32,853 bases of DNA, from the NCBI GenBank assembly GCA_012729765.1, contig JAAYCM010000023.1:1-32853 (forward strand), written 5' to 3'. A program made the translations under genes and the position numbers. The stretch's first letter is position 1, and each line of letters opens with the position of its first letter. Below are positions 1-7,649 of the stretch, in pieces. The notes beneath the pieces were generated by a model. It ran no database searches and was not told the origin of the DNA. It saw only the letters and a list, made by a program, of their open reading frames with translations. The stretch is from Chloroflexota bacterium. Lineage in GTDB: Bacteria; Chloroflexota; Anaerolineae; Aggregatilineales; Aggregatilineaceae.

Positions 1-1
1 G

Positions 2-562
2 ATCCCGACCTATTTCGAGCCGATCCCGGTGCCCGCGGCGGAGCCTGGCCGCGCGCCGACGCGCTGGCTGGTCGATGGCGGGGTGGGCAGCTTCGGCAAT
101 CCGGCGCTGGTGGTCGCCCGCGAGATGATGGACGCGCGCAGCACCGCGCAGCCGTATGATCCCGCCGCCGTGACGCTGTTCTCGTTTGGGACGGGCTATG
201 TGCCCACCGAGGTTTACGACCGGGCCTACGGTTCCCCGGCGGGCTGGTGGGCAATCGAGTGGGCGGAGCGCGTGACGGACCTGTTTACCGACGACGCGAT
301 CCGCGAGCAGACGCGCAGCATCCCGGCGCAGTATCCCGGCGTGGACCTGCGGCGCTTCCAGGTGACGCTCGACCGCGTGGTAGACCCGGATCGCTTCGAC
401 CTGATCGACAGCTACCTGGCCGAGAAGGGCGAAGAACTGCGCCGACTGGTGCTGGAACAGCGGCACGCGCTGGCTTTGCCGGAATCCGGCGCGGCGCACG
501 ACCCGGAACACCTGCTCGATCCGGCGACGGCGGCCCTGCTGCGGCGCACGCTGCCCGGCTGA
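2..562 (+). CDS. Patatin-like phospholipase, C-terminal part (5' end outside window)
   Basis: This is the C-terminal 186 residues of a patatin-family lipid acyl hydrolase. The frame is open from base 2 with no start, so the gene begins outside the window. The motif LVDGGVGSFGNPA holds the Asp-Gly-Gly that supplies the catalytic aspartate of the patatin Ser-Asp dyad, and the preceding PTYFEPIPVP stretch fits the strand that normally leads into it. The GxSxG serine nucleophile must lie upstream and cannot be checked. No signal peptide can be judged. The gene ends 55 bp before the deacetylase start. Family is fairly sure; substrate is unknown. Confidence 0.75.
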   Translation: MPTYFEPIPVPAAEPGRAPTRWLVDGGVGSFGNPALVVAREMMDARSTAQPYDPAAVTLFSFGTGYVPTEVYDRAYGSPAGWWAIEWAERVTDLFTDDAIREQTRSIPAQYPGVDLRRFQVTLDRVVDPDRFDLIDSYLAEKGEELRRLVLEQRHALALPESGAAHDPEHLLDPATAALLRRTLPG

Positions 563-581
563 TCGCGCGCCAAACTCCGCG

Positions 582-610
582 TTGACGCGCGGCGCGAGCG
601 CTGCTAATTT
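582..610 (+). promoter_or_regulatory. Sigma70-type promoter giving a leaderless mRNA
   Basis: TTGACG at 582-587 and TAATTT at 605-610 are separated by exactly 17 bp. Transcription would begin about 7 bp further on, at or beside the ATG at 618. The TTG at 582 is better read as the -35 box than as a start codon. Confidence 0.6.
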
Positions 611-617
611 TAGGAGC

Positions 618-1433
618 ATGCGCACCGAACCCCTGCTCCGCAAACCAACTCTGCTCCGACTCATGCTCGGCGGGCTGCTGATCGTCTGGCTGCTGGCCGG
701 GCTGCTGCGTCCCCTGCACGCCGACGAGACGCGCCGCCGCCTGCGCGTCCCGATCCTGATGTACCACTACATCAGCGTCCCGCCGCCTGATGCCGACCGC
801 TACCGGCTCGATCTCTCCGTCACGCCCGATCAGTTCGCCGCGCAGCTCGCGTGGCTGCGCGACAACGGCTACAGCGCCGTCTCGCTGGACGATGTGTATC
901 TGGCGCTGACCGAAGGCTATCCACTGCCGCCGCGCCCGGTCGTGCTGACCTTCGACGACGGTTACGCCGACGCCTACCAGCACGCCTTCCGCCTGCTGCG
1001 CGAGTTTGGCATGACCGGCACATTTTTCGTGATCACGGGCTGGATCGACGCGGGCACGCCGGGGTATCTGACCTGGGCGCAGGCGCGCGAGATGGCCGCC
1101 GCCGGGATGTCGATCCAGAGCCACAGCCGGACGCATCCCAACCTGGCCGGGGCCGACTGTGACTATGACTGCCTGGTGTATCAAATCCTGGGCAGCGTCG
1201 AGACGCTGGAAGCCGAACTGGGCACGCGCCCGCGCTTTTTCTGCTATCCGGGCGGGCGCTATGATCAGGCGGTGCTGGAGCTTCTGCCGCAGGTCGGGAT
1301 CGTAGGAGCGGTCACGACGCATGCCGGAACGCTGCACGTCAGCGACCGGCTGCTGGAAATGCCGCGCGCTCGCGTGCGGGGCACGACGACGCTGGACGAT
1401 TTCGCGTGGATGGTGCAGACATGGCGGGAGTAG
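618..1433 (+). CDS. Membrane-anchored polysaccharide deacetylase (NodB/CE4 family)
   Basis: A 271-residue carbohydrate esterase family 4 protein expected to remove acetyl groups from N-acetylated cell-surface or envelope polysaccharide. Residues 11-31 form one hydrophobic anchor, so the catalytic domain should face outward. The NodB motifs are visible: TFDDG at 111-115 (catalytic base and metal-binding Asp), HSRTH at 169-173 (the two metal-binding His) and FCYPGGRY at 208-215. I chose the ATG at 618 over the TTG at 582 because 582 coincides with a -35 box. The AGGAG at 612-616 is only one base from the ATG, too close to serve as a normal ribosome site, which supports leaderless translation. 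The gene is transcribed alone and faces a convergent membrane-protein gene. Confidence 0.85.
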   Translation: MRTEPLLRKPTLLRLMLGGLLIVWLLAGLLRPLHADETRRRLRVPILMYHYISVPPPDADRYRLDLSVTPDQFAAQLAWLRDNGYSAVSLDDVYLALTEGYPLPPRPVVLTFDDGYADAYQHAFRLLREFGMTGTFFVITGWIDAGTPGYLTWAQAREMAAAGMSIQSHSRTHPNLAGADCDYDCLVYQILGSVETLEAELGTRPRFFCYPGGRYDQAVLELLPQVGIVGAVTTHAGTLHVSDRLLEMPRARVRGTTTLDDFAWMVQTWRE

Positions 1434-1452
1434 AGGCGCAGGCAAGAGGAAC

Positions 1453-1483
1453 GGGCAGATGCCGGTAGGGACGGCATCCGCCC
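1453..1483. terminator. Possible bidirectional hairpin between convergent genes
   Basis: A 12-bp stem with one A/C mismatch (GGGCAGATGCCG pairing with CGGCATCCGCCC) around a 7-base loop lies between the stop codons of two convergent genes. There is no T-tract, so factor-independent termination is uncertain. It could also be a degraded GTAGGG-type intergenic palindrome. Confidence 0.35.
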
Positions 1484-1510
1484 AGGGTGTAGGGGTTGAA
1501 GCCAGGCGGT

Positions 1511-2104
1511 TTAGCGGTTGCCAAACTGCCTGTATAACACGACCGCGCCGACCACAATCAGCAGCAGCGGCCATGTGCTCCACAGGTTAATCAGGCCGAA
1601 AACGCCGATCCCAACCATGATCGCGCCGGCCCACATCCGGTTACGGTCGCGCGGGTTCCAGACGCGGCCATTCTGCTCGTAGTTGCGCCACGCGTTCCAG
1701 GCCAGATAGCCGCCGACCAGGACCAGGAAGAAGCCCCAGCCGCTCAGATCGAGGATGGCGAACAGGCCGATCAGCGCGATCACCGCGCCGCCGGTCATGC
1801 GGTTGCGGCTGTTCTCGACCCAGACACGGCCATGCGCCTCGTAGCTCTGCCAGCCATCCCACATCAGCCAACCGCCGATGCCGAGCAGCGCCAGGCTCCA
1901 GATATTGAAGTCCAGCCCCAGTACGTTCTGGACCAGGTAGAGAATCCCGATCCCGATCAGGGCCAGGCCGGCCAGCGCGGGCCAGTTGCGCTCCTCGATT
2001 AACTGGCGGATATCGAAGCCGGGCACGCCCTGCGATCCGCCTTGCCGTTTCGATTTGCGTTCGGCCTCGCGCACCGGGCCGCCATTGTTCCAGTTATCAG
2101 CCAT
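1511..2104 (-). CDS. Multi-pass membrane protein with repeated LiaF/LiaI-type hairpins
   Basis: A 197-residue protein with a hydrophilic, basic N-terminus (about residues 1-40) followed by about six membrane-spanning stretches arranged as three helical hairpins. An internal repeat is visible: the segments near HGRVWVENSRNRM and NGRVWNPRDRNRM each precede a Gly-rich hydrophobic hairpin. This resembles the membrane domain of LiaF/LiaI-like cell-envelope stress proteins, but no C-terminal LiaF toast-rack domain is present. The start has GTGAGGGA upstream as ribosome site. Two shorter relatives lie at 5546-5896 and 5927-6409 on the same strand. The function is not known; a role in envelope stress sensing is inference from the fold type only. 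Confidence 0.7.
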   Translation of the reverse strand: MADNWNNGGPVREAERKSKRQGGSQGVPGFDIRQLIEERNWPALAGLALIGIGILYLVQNVLGLDFNIWSLALLGIGGWLMWDGWQSYEAHGRVWVENSRNRMTGGAVIALIGLFAILDLSGWGFFLVLVGGYLAWNAWRNYEQNGRVWNPRDRNRMWAGAIMVGIGVFGLINLWSTWPLLLIVVGAVVLYRQFGNR

Positions 2105-2227
2105 TGCGATCCCTCACCAGTTTCATCACTCGGATTTTTCCGTCCTCAATCACTATTACGCAAGGCTGCGCGGTGGGTTGCGCGGGCGAATTCATCAAAA
2201 ATTTGGTTGAAGCGGGCAGTTCTTGAT

Positions 2228-2255
2228 TTGCTCGTGTGCCGGGTAATGCTACACT
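2228..2255 (+). promoter_or_regulatory. Promoter with extended -10 for the FN3/TPR gene pair
   Basis: TTGCTC (2228-2233), a 16-bp spacer, then TACACT (2250-2255) preceded by a TGC extended -10. Transcription would start near 2262, leaving a roughly 30-nt leader with AAGGGGAA as ribosome site before the ATG at 2293. Confidence 0.45.
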
Positions 2256-2292
2256 ACGGTAAGCGTTGCCTCTGCAAGGGGAATTTCCAATT

Positions 2293-4005
2293 ATGAACTT
2301 TGTCGAACGTGTCCAGCTAGGCCCCCAGGCGGTTCCCCTGACGATTGGACGGAGCGTGCACGGTCGGTGGCGCTGCGCGTATCAGCCCGCCGCCGGGCCG
2401 CACGACGATCACGCGCCGGCGGCGCTGCATCTGGTGCAGGACGCCGACCGGCTGGTCTTTGCGCTGGCGGATGGCCCGGCTGCCGCGCTGCTGGCGTACC
2501 ACCTGGCAGAGCATCTGTGGACGATGGAAGACGTTGCGGCGCACTGGCCGGAGCCGCTGTGGGACTGGCTGTCCGAGACGTCACGCTGGACCGATCTGCC
2601 GCCGGGCCGGACGACGTTCATCGCCGGGCGGGTGGAGCGGCTGGTGCCGGGCGGCCTGATCTATCTGGCATGGCTCGGCATGAACGGCGTGCGCCTGTTG
2701 ACCCGGATGCGCGATCCGCTCGCGCTGGATACGCGTTTGAAGCCGGACGACGGGTGGAGTCCGCAGCACGGCCCCGGTCCCGACCGGACGGCGCTGCACG
2801 CGCATCGCGGGACGTTGTTTCAGTTGGAGCGGTTGGTGATCGCCTCGCCGGGCGCGATGCCGCTGGTGGACGATCTGGCCGATCTGAGCAGCGGCGACCT
2901 TCAGCAGGCACTCGAAGACTGGGGCCGCGAAGCCGCGCGCGATCTGGCTGTGCTGGATCTGCGCTTCAATCCGGTGCAGAACCCGCCTTCGAGCGTGCTG
3001 CTGACGTATCATTGGGTCGCGCCGGAACAGTGTATCCTGACGTGGCGGCCCGGCTCACCGGCGACCGGCTATCGCCTCGAAGAAGCATCCTCGACGGCGT
3101 TCGATGACGCCAGCCTGCTCGCCGAGCTGAACGACGAGCGCCAGACCAGCTACCGATTTTCTCCCCCGGCCAGCCGCACCCACTACTACCGTGTGATCCC
3201 CCACAACCAGGGCGTGCCGGGCGAGCCAAGCGAGCCGGTGAGCGTCGTGCCACTGGCGCTGGCCGCGCCGATCATGGAGCCGGTCGAGTGGTCGTCGGAT
3301 GGCGGCTACCACTTGCGGTGGACACCGATCCCGCAGGCGACCGGCTACGAGGTCCAGGCGTCGGCGTCCGCCGGATTTGAGCCGGACGAAACGCAGATGA
3401 TCTACCGGGGCGACCTGGCTGAGACGGTGCTGCCCTACGAGACGCGGCGCAGCCTGTTCTACCGGGTGCGGGCGATCAATGTGCTCTATGCGCCGCATAC
3501 GCCTTCGGCCTGGAGCCACCCGCGCCGGTCACCGGCCCGCCTCAGTACACCGGTCTGGACCGAAGTCTCGCAGCGGCGCGTGGCCTGGAAGCCGGTGCCG
3601 GGGGCGCGGCAGTATATCGTGCAGGTGCGGGCCAAAGGCTTCGACGTGCTGGACCAGGGCGAAATGGTTTCCACGGTGAACTGCTTTAGCGCGGTGGCCG
3701 AGCAGCCGACGATCTACCGCGTCCGTGCGTTGCGCCGCCCGGATGACGAGCGCACGTCGAGCGAGTGGAGCGAGGCGGTCACAGTCGCGCCGCCGACTGC
3801 CAGCCTGCCGGTGCGCGTGCCCAATCTGAAGCTGCTGGCGTCGCTGCTGATCGTGGCGACTCTGGTTGCGCTGCTGGTCGGTGTGGCGCTGGGCATTATC
3901 GGCTTGCAGGCGTTCCAGCGCGATGAAGCGACGCCGACCCCGGCGGTTGCCGCCACGCCGGAAGCGCTCGACGCGGCAAGCTGGCATCCACACGCCGGAG
4001 AATAG
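2293..4005 (+). CDS. FN3-repeat protein with C-terminal membrane anchor and PP2C-like N-terminal region
   Basis: A 570-residue protein. The start at 2293 has AAGGGGAA at 2276-2283, a better setting than the ATG at 2266. Residues 1-230 show a pattern loosely like a PP2C phosphatase: FALADGPA, TRMRDPLAL, and VIASPGAMPLVDDLAD where active enzymes have an SDG motif. The usual metal-binding Asp residues are not evident, so it would be a pseudo-phosphatase at best. Residues about 235-510 form three fibronectin type III-like beta domains, each with a W.P.P.A.GY/QY strand and a Y-x-V-x-A/P strand. Residues 512-537 are a membrane helix followed by a short Thr/Pro-rich tail. The next gene starts 14 bp after the stop, so the two form an operon. 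The N-terminal assignment is tentative; the FN3 repeats are clearer. Confidence 0.65.
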   Translation: MNFVERVQLGPQAVPLTIGRSVHGRWRCAYQPAAGPHDDHAPAALHLVQDADRLVFALADGPAAALLAYHLAEHLWTMEDVAAHWPEPLWDWLSETSRWTDLPPGRTTFIAGRVERLVPGGLIYLAWLGMNGVRLLTRMRDPLALDTRLKPDDGWSPQHGPGPDRTALHAHRGTLFQLERLVIASPGAMPLVDDLADLSSGDLQQALEDWGREAARDLAVLDLRFNPVQNPPSSVLLTYHWVAPEQCILTWRPGSPATGYRLEEASSTAFDDASLLAELNDERQTSYRFSPPASRTHYYRVIPHNQGVPGEPSEPVSVVPLALAAPIMEPVEWSSDGGYHLRWTPIPQATGYEVQASASAGFEPDETQMIYRGDLAETVLPYETRRSLFYRVRAINVLYAPHTPSAWSHPRRSPARLSTPVWTEVSQRRVAWKPVPGARQYIVQVRAKGFDVLDQGEMVSTVNCFSAVAEQPTIYRVRALRRPDDERTSSEWSEAVTVAPPTASLPVRVPNLKLLASLLIVATLVALLVGVALGIIGLQAFQRDEATPTPAVAATPEALDAASWHPHAGE

Positions 4006-4018
4006 GGGGGAGAGAACT

Positions 4019-5530
4019 ATGAGCAACGGAACTGGCGATCCACAGCCCGTCAAAGGTAGGACTCGGCTCGATTGGCTTCAGCAAGGGTTGCTCATCATTA
4101 TTCTAGGACTGATTATTCTTTTTATGCTGTTGACGTTGTACGTTGCCTTTGTACGGGCCGATCGTTATCGGACCGGGGATGACTCCCCGCAGCCAGTAGT
4201 ATTAGAAATTACCAGCTTAGCTGAAAACGGTGATCCGATAGAAGCCCCGGTAGACCCGTCGCAAAGTGTCCAGGAAGCACTGCGCCTCTCGCAGGAAGCC
4301 CGCGCCGAAGCGCTCCGGGCCGCCGAGTCGGCGCAAAATACATCCGATAACCTCGATTTGATTCTGAGCTATCTTGAAGGCGCGGCGGTGCTGGTCGGGC
4401 TGGCAGCCGGTGCAGCAGCGCTCTTTGGCATGCGCAATTGGAATGAGACGCGCGATAAACTCGAAACAGAAATAGAAAAGTTGAATAGCCAGCGCCAAGA
4501 TCTCGAAGGCTATAAAGCCGATCTGAAGAATCTGCCTGATAGTCTCAGGCGGGCTGAGGCGTTGATGAGACAGATCTCCGATGCCGACGCGATAATGCAA
4601 AAGCTGCCTGAAGATTTTCGGCGGATTCAGGGGATGCAACAGGGACTTAATCATCTGCTTTTCGCGCAGGATCAGCTCAGGCTGAACAATTATCCAGAAG
4701 CTTATGCGGCTGTTCTGGCTGCATTAGCGGCTGCCGATGGGCAGAACGATTATGCACTCTATATTGCTGGCTGGTTAGAACTTCAATATATCTCGAAGCC
4801 GGAACAAGATGGTCTCGAACGCCTTGCAAGCGTCAAAGATCGTTCTCCCTTTCTACGAGCTGCCTATGGGGTTGGCTTACGGCGCAAAGCTAAAGACGTG
4901 GAAGATCAAGCTGAACAACGGCGGATGTATAACCGGGCCGAGGCGGAGTTGATCTACGCCTTAAGCGAAAGTCCGCAGCTGCTTGACCTCAACTTTGAGT
5001 CGTATTGGGGGCCGGTGGGCGGCATCCGGCGAGAAAAGAAAGCGATCGATGAGGCAATTACCGCCTATCAGAATGCGTTGGAAGTGACTCCGCGTTCGTC
5101 ATATCCAATGGGCAACCTGGCGGCGTTGTACTTAATGAAGGCTAAAGCTGAACCGGAATCGGGCCAGCGGGATGATTGGGTGGATAGGGCGGCAGTCACG
5201 TTTGCAGACACCCTGATATTTGCGACTGCTGAGTTGGCGATTATGCCGACAGATTACTATCACGTCATGGATATAGCACAGTCTATGATGATGTTAGGGC
5301 AGCGCGACGCGACCAATTTTCAGGAAGCCCACAAACGTTTGGATAGTGCCATCCATATGAAACAGGCCACCTTTAAAACTCTCGGCGTGTCGCTCAGGGG
5401 CTGGCGCGATCTGTACGACAATTGCCCAGACGAGTGGCCGGAAGTCCGCGAGAATCTGGCGGAAGCGATCAAGCGGGTCGAGGCGGCAATTGAGGAGCGG
5501 AAGGCCACAGAATCGCCGCCATCAGCGTAA
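4019..5530 (+). CDS. Membrane-anchored coiled-coil/TPR-like protein
   Basis: A 503-residue protein starting at the ATG at 4019, preceded by a GGGGGGAGAG ribosome site. Membrane helices lie at about residues 19-45 and 120-138. A charged coiled-coil follows at about 143-185, then an alpha-helical region with TPR-like pairs, for example AEAELIYALSESPQLL and AITAYQNALEVTPRSS, the latter very typical of a TPR. It probably acts as a scaffold for protein contacts at the membrane with the FN3 protein encoded just upstream. Base use differs from the neighbours: many codons end in A or T (ATT, GAA, TTA, TAT), so this gene looks less GC-rich and may have been acquired separately. No enzyme motif is visible. 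Confidence 0.7.
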   Translation: MSNGTGDPQPVKGRTRLDWLQQGLLIIILGLIILFMLLTLYVAFVRADRYRTGDDSPQPVVLEITSLAENGDPIEAPVDPSQSVQEALRLSQEARAEALRAAESAQNTSDNLDLILSYLEGAAVLVGLAAGAAALFGMRNWNETRDKLETEIEKLNSQRQDLEGYKADLKNLPDSLRRAEALMRQISDADAIMQKLPEDFRRIQGMQQGLNHLLFAQDQLRLNNYPEAYAAVLAALAAADGQNDYALYIAGWLELQYISKPEQDGLERLASVKDRSPFLRAAYGVGLRRKAKDVEDQAEQRRMYNRAEAELIYALSESPQLLDLNFESYWGPVGGIRREKKAIDEAITAYQNALEVTPRSSYPMGNLAALYLMKAKAEPESGQRDDWVDRAAVTFADTLIFATAELAIMPTDYYHVMDIAQSMMMLGQRDATNFQEAHKRLDSAIHMKQATFKTLGVSLRGWRDLYDNCPDEWPEVRENLAEAIKRVEAAIEERKATESPPSA

Positions 5531-5545
5531 CGACAGGGGCGCGGC

Positions 5546-5896
5546 TCAGTAATCGTCCTCTTCGGGGGGCAGGCCGCGCTTGGGCTTGTCCTCGAGCATC
5601 GGCGGGCGGACCAGCGCCCCGACCAGTGTACTCAGGCCGACCAGGATCAGGATGCCGGGCCACCACGCATCGAGCCAGAACAGCATGGCAATCCCGATCA
5701 GCCAGAGCGAGCCTTGCAGCCCGGCCCACAGGCCATCACGCGAGATGCTGCCGGGCAGCATCGCCAGCCCGATCACCAGCAAGATAGCCGGGAAAACGTC
5801 GATCTCCAGCAGAAAGATCAGCCCCAGCCCGATCAGGATGATCCCGCCGGTCACGCCTTCGAGCGCGTTCTTTTGATCGTTTTTCACCTTACCCAT
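5546..5896 (-). CDS. Small membrane protein, LiaI/LiaF-type hairpins
   Basis: A 116-residue protein starting at the ATG at 5896, with GGGAGAG about 9 bases upstream; the in-frame GTG at 5914 overlaps that ribosome site and is less likely. About four hydrophobic stretches lie between residues 14 and 95, with the repeated signature GIILIGLGLIFLLE and GIAMLFWLDAWWPGILIL. The C-terminus is short, charged and ends in acidic residues (EEDDY). It is a paralog of the 5927-6409 product and probably the next gene in the same transcript. It converges with the TPR gene, only 15 bp apart. Function is unknown. Confidence 0.7.
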   Translation of the reverse strand: MGKVKNDQKNALEGVTGGIILIGLGLIFLLEIDVFPAILLVIGLAMLPGSISRDGLWAGLQGSLWLIGIAMLFWLDAWWPGILILVGLSTLVGALVRPPMLEDKPKRGLPPEEDDY

Positions 5897-5926
5897 AATG
5901 CATGTCTCTCCCACGGAGCCAGACTG

Positions 5927-6409
5927 CTACTGTCGGTAGTGGTTGCGCCGCTGCGGCTGTTCCAGCGGCAGATCGTCTTCATCCTCGTCCGCGAGCCAGC
6001 CGTCGTCCTCGTCTGCCGGGTGTGCGATCGACGGCAGCGGCAGACCGGCGTCACGCTTGCGCTTGGCCTTGTGCTTTTCGCTCTGGCGCTGGCTCTGCTC
6101 GATCTTATCCGGCGGCACGATGGCGACCAGCAGCGTGCTCAGCCCGGCCAGGATGAGCACGCCCGGCCAGATCATATTGGTGGCGAACAGCACGCCCAGG
6201 CCGAGCAGCCAGATCGAAGCCTGGGCGCTGACCCACAGCCCCATACGGCCCGCTCCGGCGACCAGGATCGGGATGCTGACCACCCAGCTCAGGAGTAGTA
6301 TCCAGGGCCAAAAGGCGTTGGTCGCAAACAGCAGCGCCAGCCCAAACAAAAAGAACGCGCCGCTGAACAGTACGATCCGTTCAGTTCTCTGTTCATGGTC
6401 GGAGTTCAT
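5927..6409 (-). CDS. Small membrane protein, LiaI/LiaF-type hairpins, acidic tail
   Basis: A 160-residue protein. The start at 6409 (MNSDHEQRTER) has AAGGA 8 bases upstream, better than the in-frame ATG at 6445. Four membrane stretches fall at about residues 13-90, built as two copies of a hairpin with the shared phrase LLFATNAFWPWILLL / VLFATNMIWPGVLIL. The C-terminal 60 residues are hydrophilic, first basic (KHKAKRKR) then strongly acidic (DEDDGWLADEDEDD), and probably cytoplasmic. It lies 30 bp upstream of its paralog and diverges from mgsA. Function is unknown; the family is often found next to envelope-stress genes. Confidence 0.7.
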   Translation of the reverse strand: MNSDHEQRTERIVLFSGAFFLFGLALLFATNAFWPWILLLSWVVSIPILVAGAGRMGLWVSAQASIWLLGLGVLFATNMIWPGVLILAGLSTLLVAIVPPDKIEQSQRQSEKHKAKRKRDAGLPLPSIAHPADEDDGWLADEDEDDLPLEQPQRRNHYRQ

Positions 6410-6578
6410 CTGCGGTGTCCTTGTGTGATATACCCCTACGTTCATAGTGTACGATCATTTGCCCGGTCTGGTTTCTCCTGGACATATAGTACGCTATGAT
6501 CGAAGTGGGGCGGTGGCTGGCGGGCCGCTCCAAGATAAGTATATCCGGCCAGGTATGGGGCGAAAAGGACCTGCGACG

Positions 6579-7070
6579 ATGGTTTTTCAGACAGCGAAAA
6601 TGCCGGCACAGAAACGGATCGCACTGATCGCGCACGACGACCGCAAGCTGGATCTGCTCGAATGGGCGCAGTACAACCGCGACGAGTTGAGCCAACACAT
6701 CCTGTATGCCACCGGCACCACCGGCACAATTTTGTCGAAGCGATTGGGGCTTGAGGTCACGACGTTCATGAGCGGGCCGATGGGGGGCGACCAGCAGATC
6801 GGATCGCGCATCGCGGAAGGCGAAATCGACGTGCTGATCTTCTTCTGGGACCCGCTCGAATCGCACCCCCACGATCCCGACGTGCGGGCGCTGCTGCGCG
6901 TGGCCGTGATGCAGAACATCCCGATCGCGTGCAATCGCTCGTCGGCGGATTTTATCTTCTCGTCGCTGCTGATGGACCAGCCGTATGAGCGGCACCTGTA
7001 CGACTACGTGACGCGGCTTAAGCGTGAGCGGGTGATTGAGCAGGTCCGGTTTACGGACGAAACCCACTAG
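6579..7070 (+). CDS. mgsA: Methylglyoxal synthase
   Basis: A 163-residue enzyme that converts dihydroxyacetone phosphate to methylglyoxal and phosphate, a bypass of lower glycolysis when sugar phosphates accumulate. Family motifs are almost intact: ALIAHD, YATGTTG, SGPMGGDQQIG, DVLIFFWDPL, PHDPDVRALLR and SSADFI. The residues known to matter in the Escherichia coli enzyme fall at the same numbers here: His19, Asp20, Asp71 (catalytic base), Asp91, His98 and Asp101. The ATG at 6579 is preceded by AAGGAC with 8-bp spacing; the in-frame ATG at 6447 would add an unsupported 44-residue extension. The gene stands alone, divergent from the small membrane-protein pair. Confidence 0.95.
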   Translation: MVFQTAKMPAQKRIALIAHDDRKLDLLEWAQYNRDELSQHILYATGTTGTILSKRLGLEVTTFMSGPMGGDQQIGSRIAEGEIDVLIFFWDPLESHPHDPDVRALLRVAVMQNIPIACNRSSADFIFSSLLMDQPYERHLYDYVTRLKRERVIEQVRFTDETH

Positions 7071-7162
7071 GGGCGGCAGTCGAGTGGGCCGGGGTGGGGC
7101 ATAAAAACGCCGCGCCAGGCATCCGGCACGGCAGGAAATGGGCGGTTGGTCAGGCTGGCGGG

Positions 7163-7594
7163 TCAGGACTGATCGGACTGTGGGCCGGATTCGTCCTGAG
7201 CGGGATCGAGGGTGACTTCGCGCTCGTTGTTACTGGCAGTGTGGTCGAGCCGCTCTTCGGTGTCGAGCCGGGCACGGATGGCGCGCAGATCGTCGCGGTC
7301 GGTTCCGGTGCGGCGAATTTCGCGCTCGCGGGTTTCGAAAGCACTTTCAGCTTCAGTCAGAACTACCTGGGGCAGTTCCAACGTGCTGCGGCGGTGATCC
7401 AGCACAGGATCGATGTCTAGGATTTCACCGTCGGGGATGGGGCCGGTTTGGGCCTCTGCGTCGATGTTGTCCGGGCCAACTAGCTCGCCAGGCCCTGGCA
7501 CCTCTGGCTGATCAACCACACTCTGTCTCCTTACCCCGCTTGCCGATCTTTGTGAATTCTTCATTATTGTGACGCGTTTACGATCAAAATTCAA
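7163..7594 (-). CDS. Hypothetical acidic, disordered protein
   Basis: A hydrophilic protein of 143 residues from a TTG at 7594, or 133 from an ATG at 7564; neither start has a convincing ribosome site. There are no hydrophobic stretches and few aromatic residues. Asp, Glu, Pro and Gln are frequent, with a charged helical patch in the middle (ESAFETREREIRR, RDDLRAIRARLDTEERLD). Codon choice (CGC, CTG, GAC, ACC) matches real genes here better than the opposing plus-strand frame at 7094-7420. I recognise no family and propose no function. Confidence 0.5.
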   Translation of the reverse strand: MNFDRKRVTIMKNSQRSASGVRRQSVVDQPEVPGPGELVGPDNIDAEAQTGPIPDGEILDIDPVLDHRRSTLELPQVVLTEAESAFETREREIRRTGTDRDDLRAIRARLDTEERLDHTASNNEREVTLDPAQDESGPQSDQS

Positions 7595-7649
7595 CTACCT
7601 GGCGCCAGATTTTAGACAAAATTTATAAATTCTTCATCAGACCTGAGGA

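Noticed and set aside
582..617. TTG at 582 as deacetylase start
   Set aside because: It coincides with a -35 box at exact spacing from a -10 box, and has no ribosome site.
285..1583. Long minus-strand frame across the patatin and deacetylase genes
   Set aside because: It is a shadow of two well-supported plus-strand genes; its product is Arg/Ala/Pro-rich without motifs.
7094..7420. Plus-strand 108-codon frame opposite the acidic hypothetical gene
   Set aside because: The minus-strand frame has codon choice typical of this genome, while this one has none and lacks a ribosome site.
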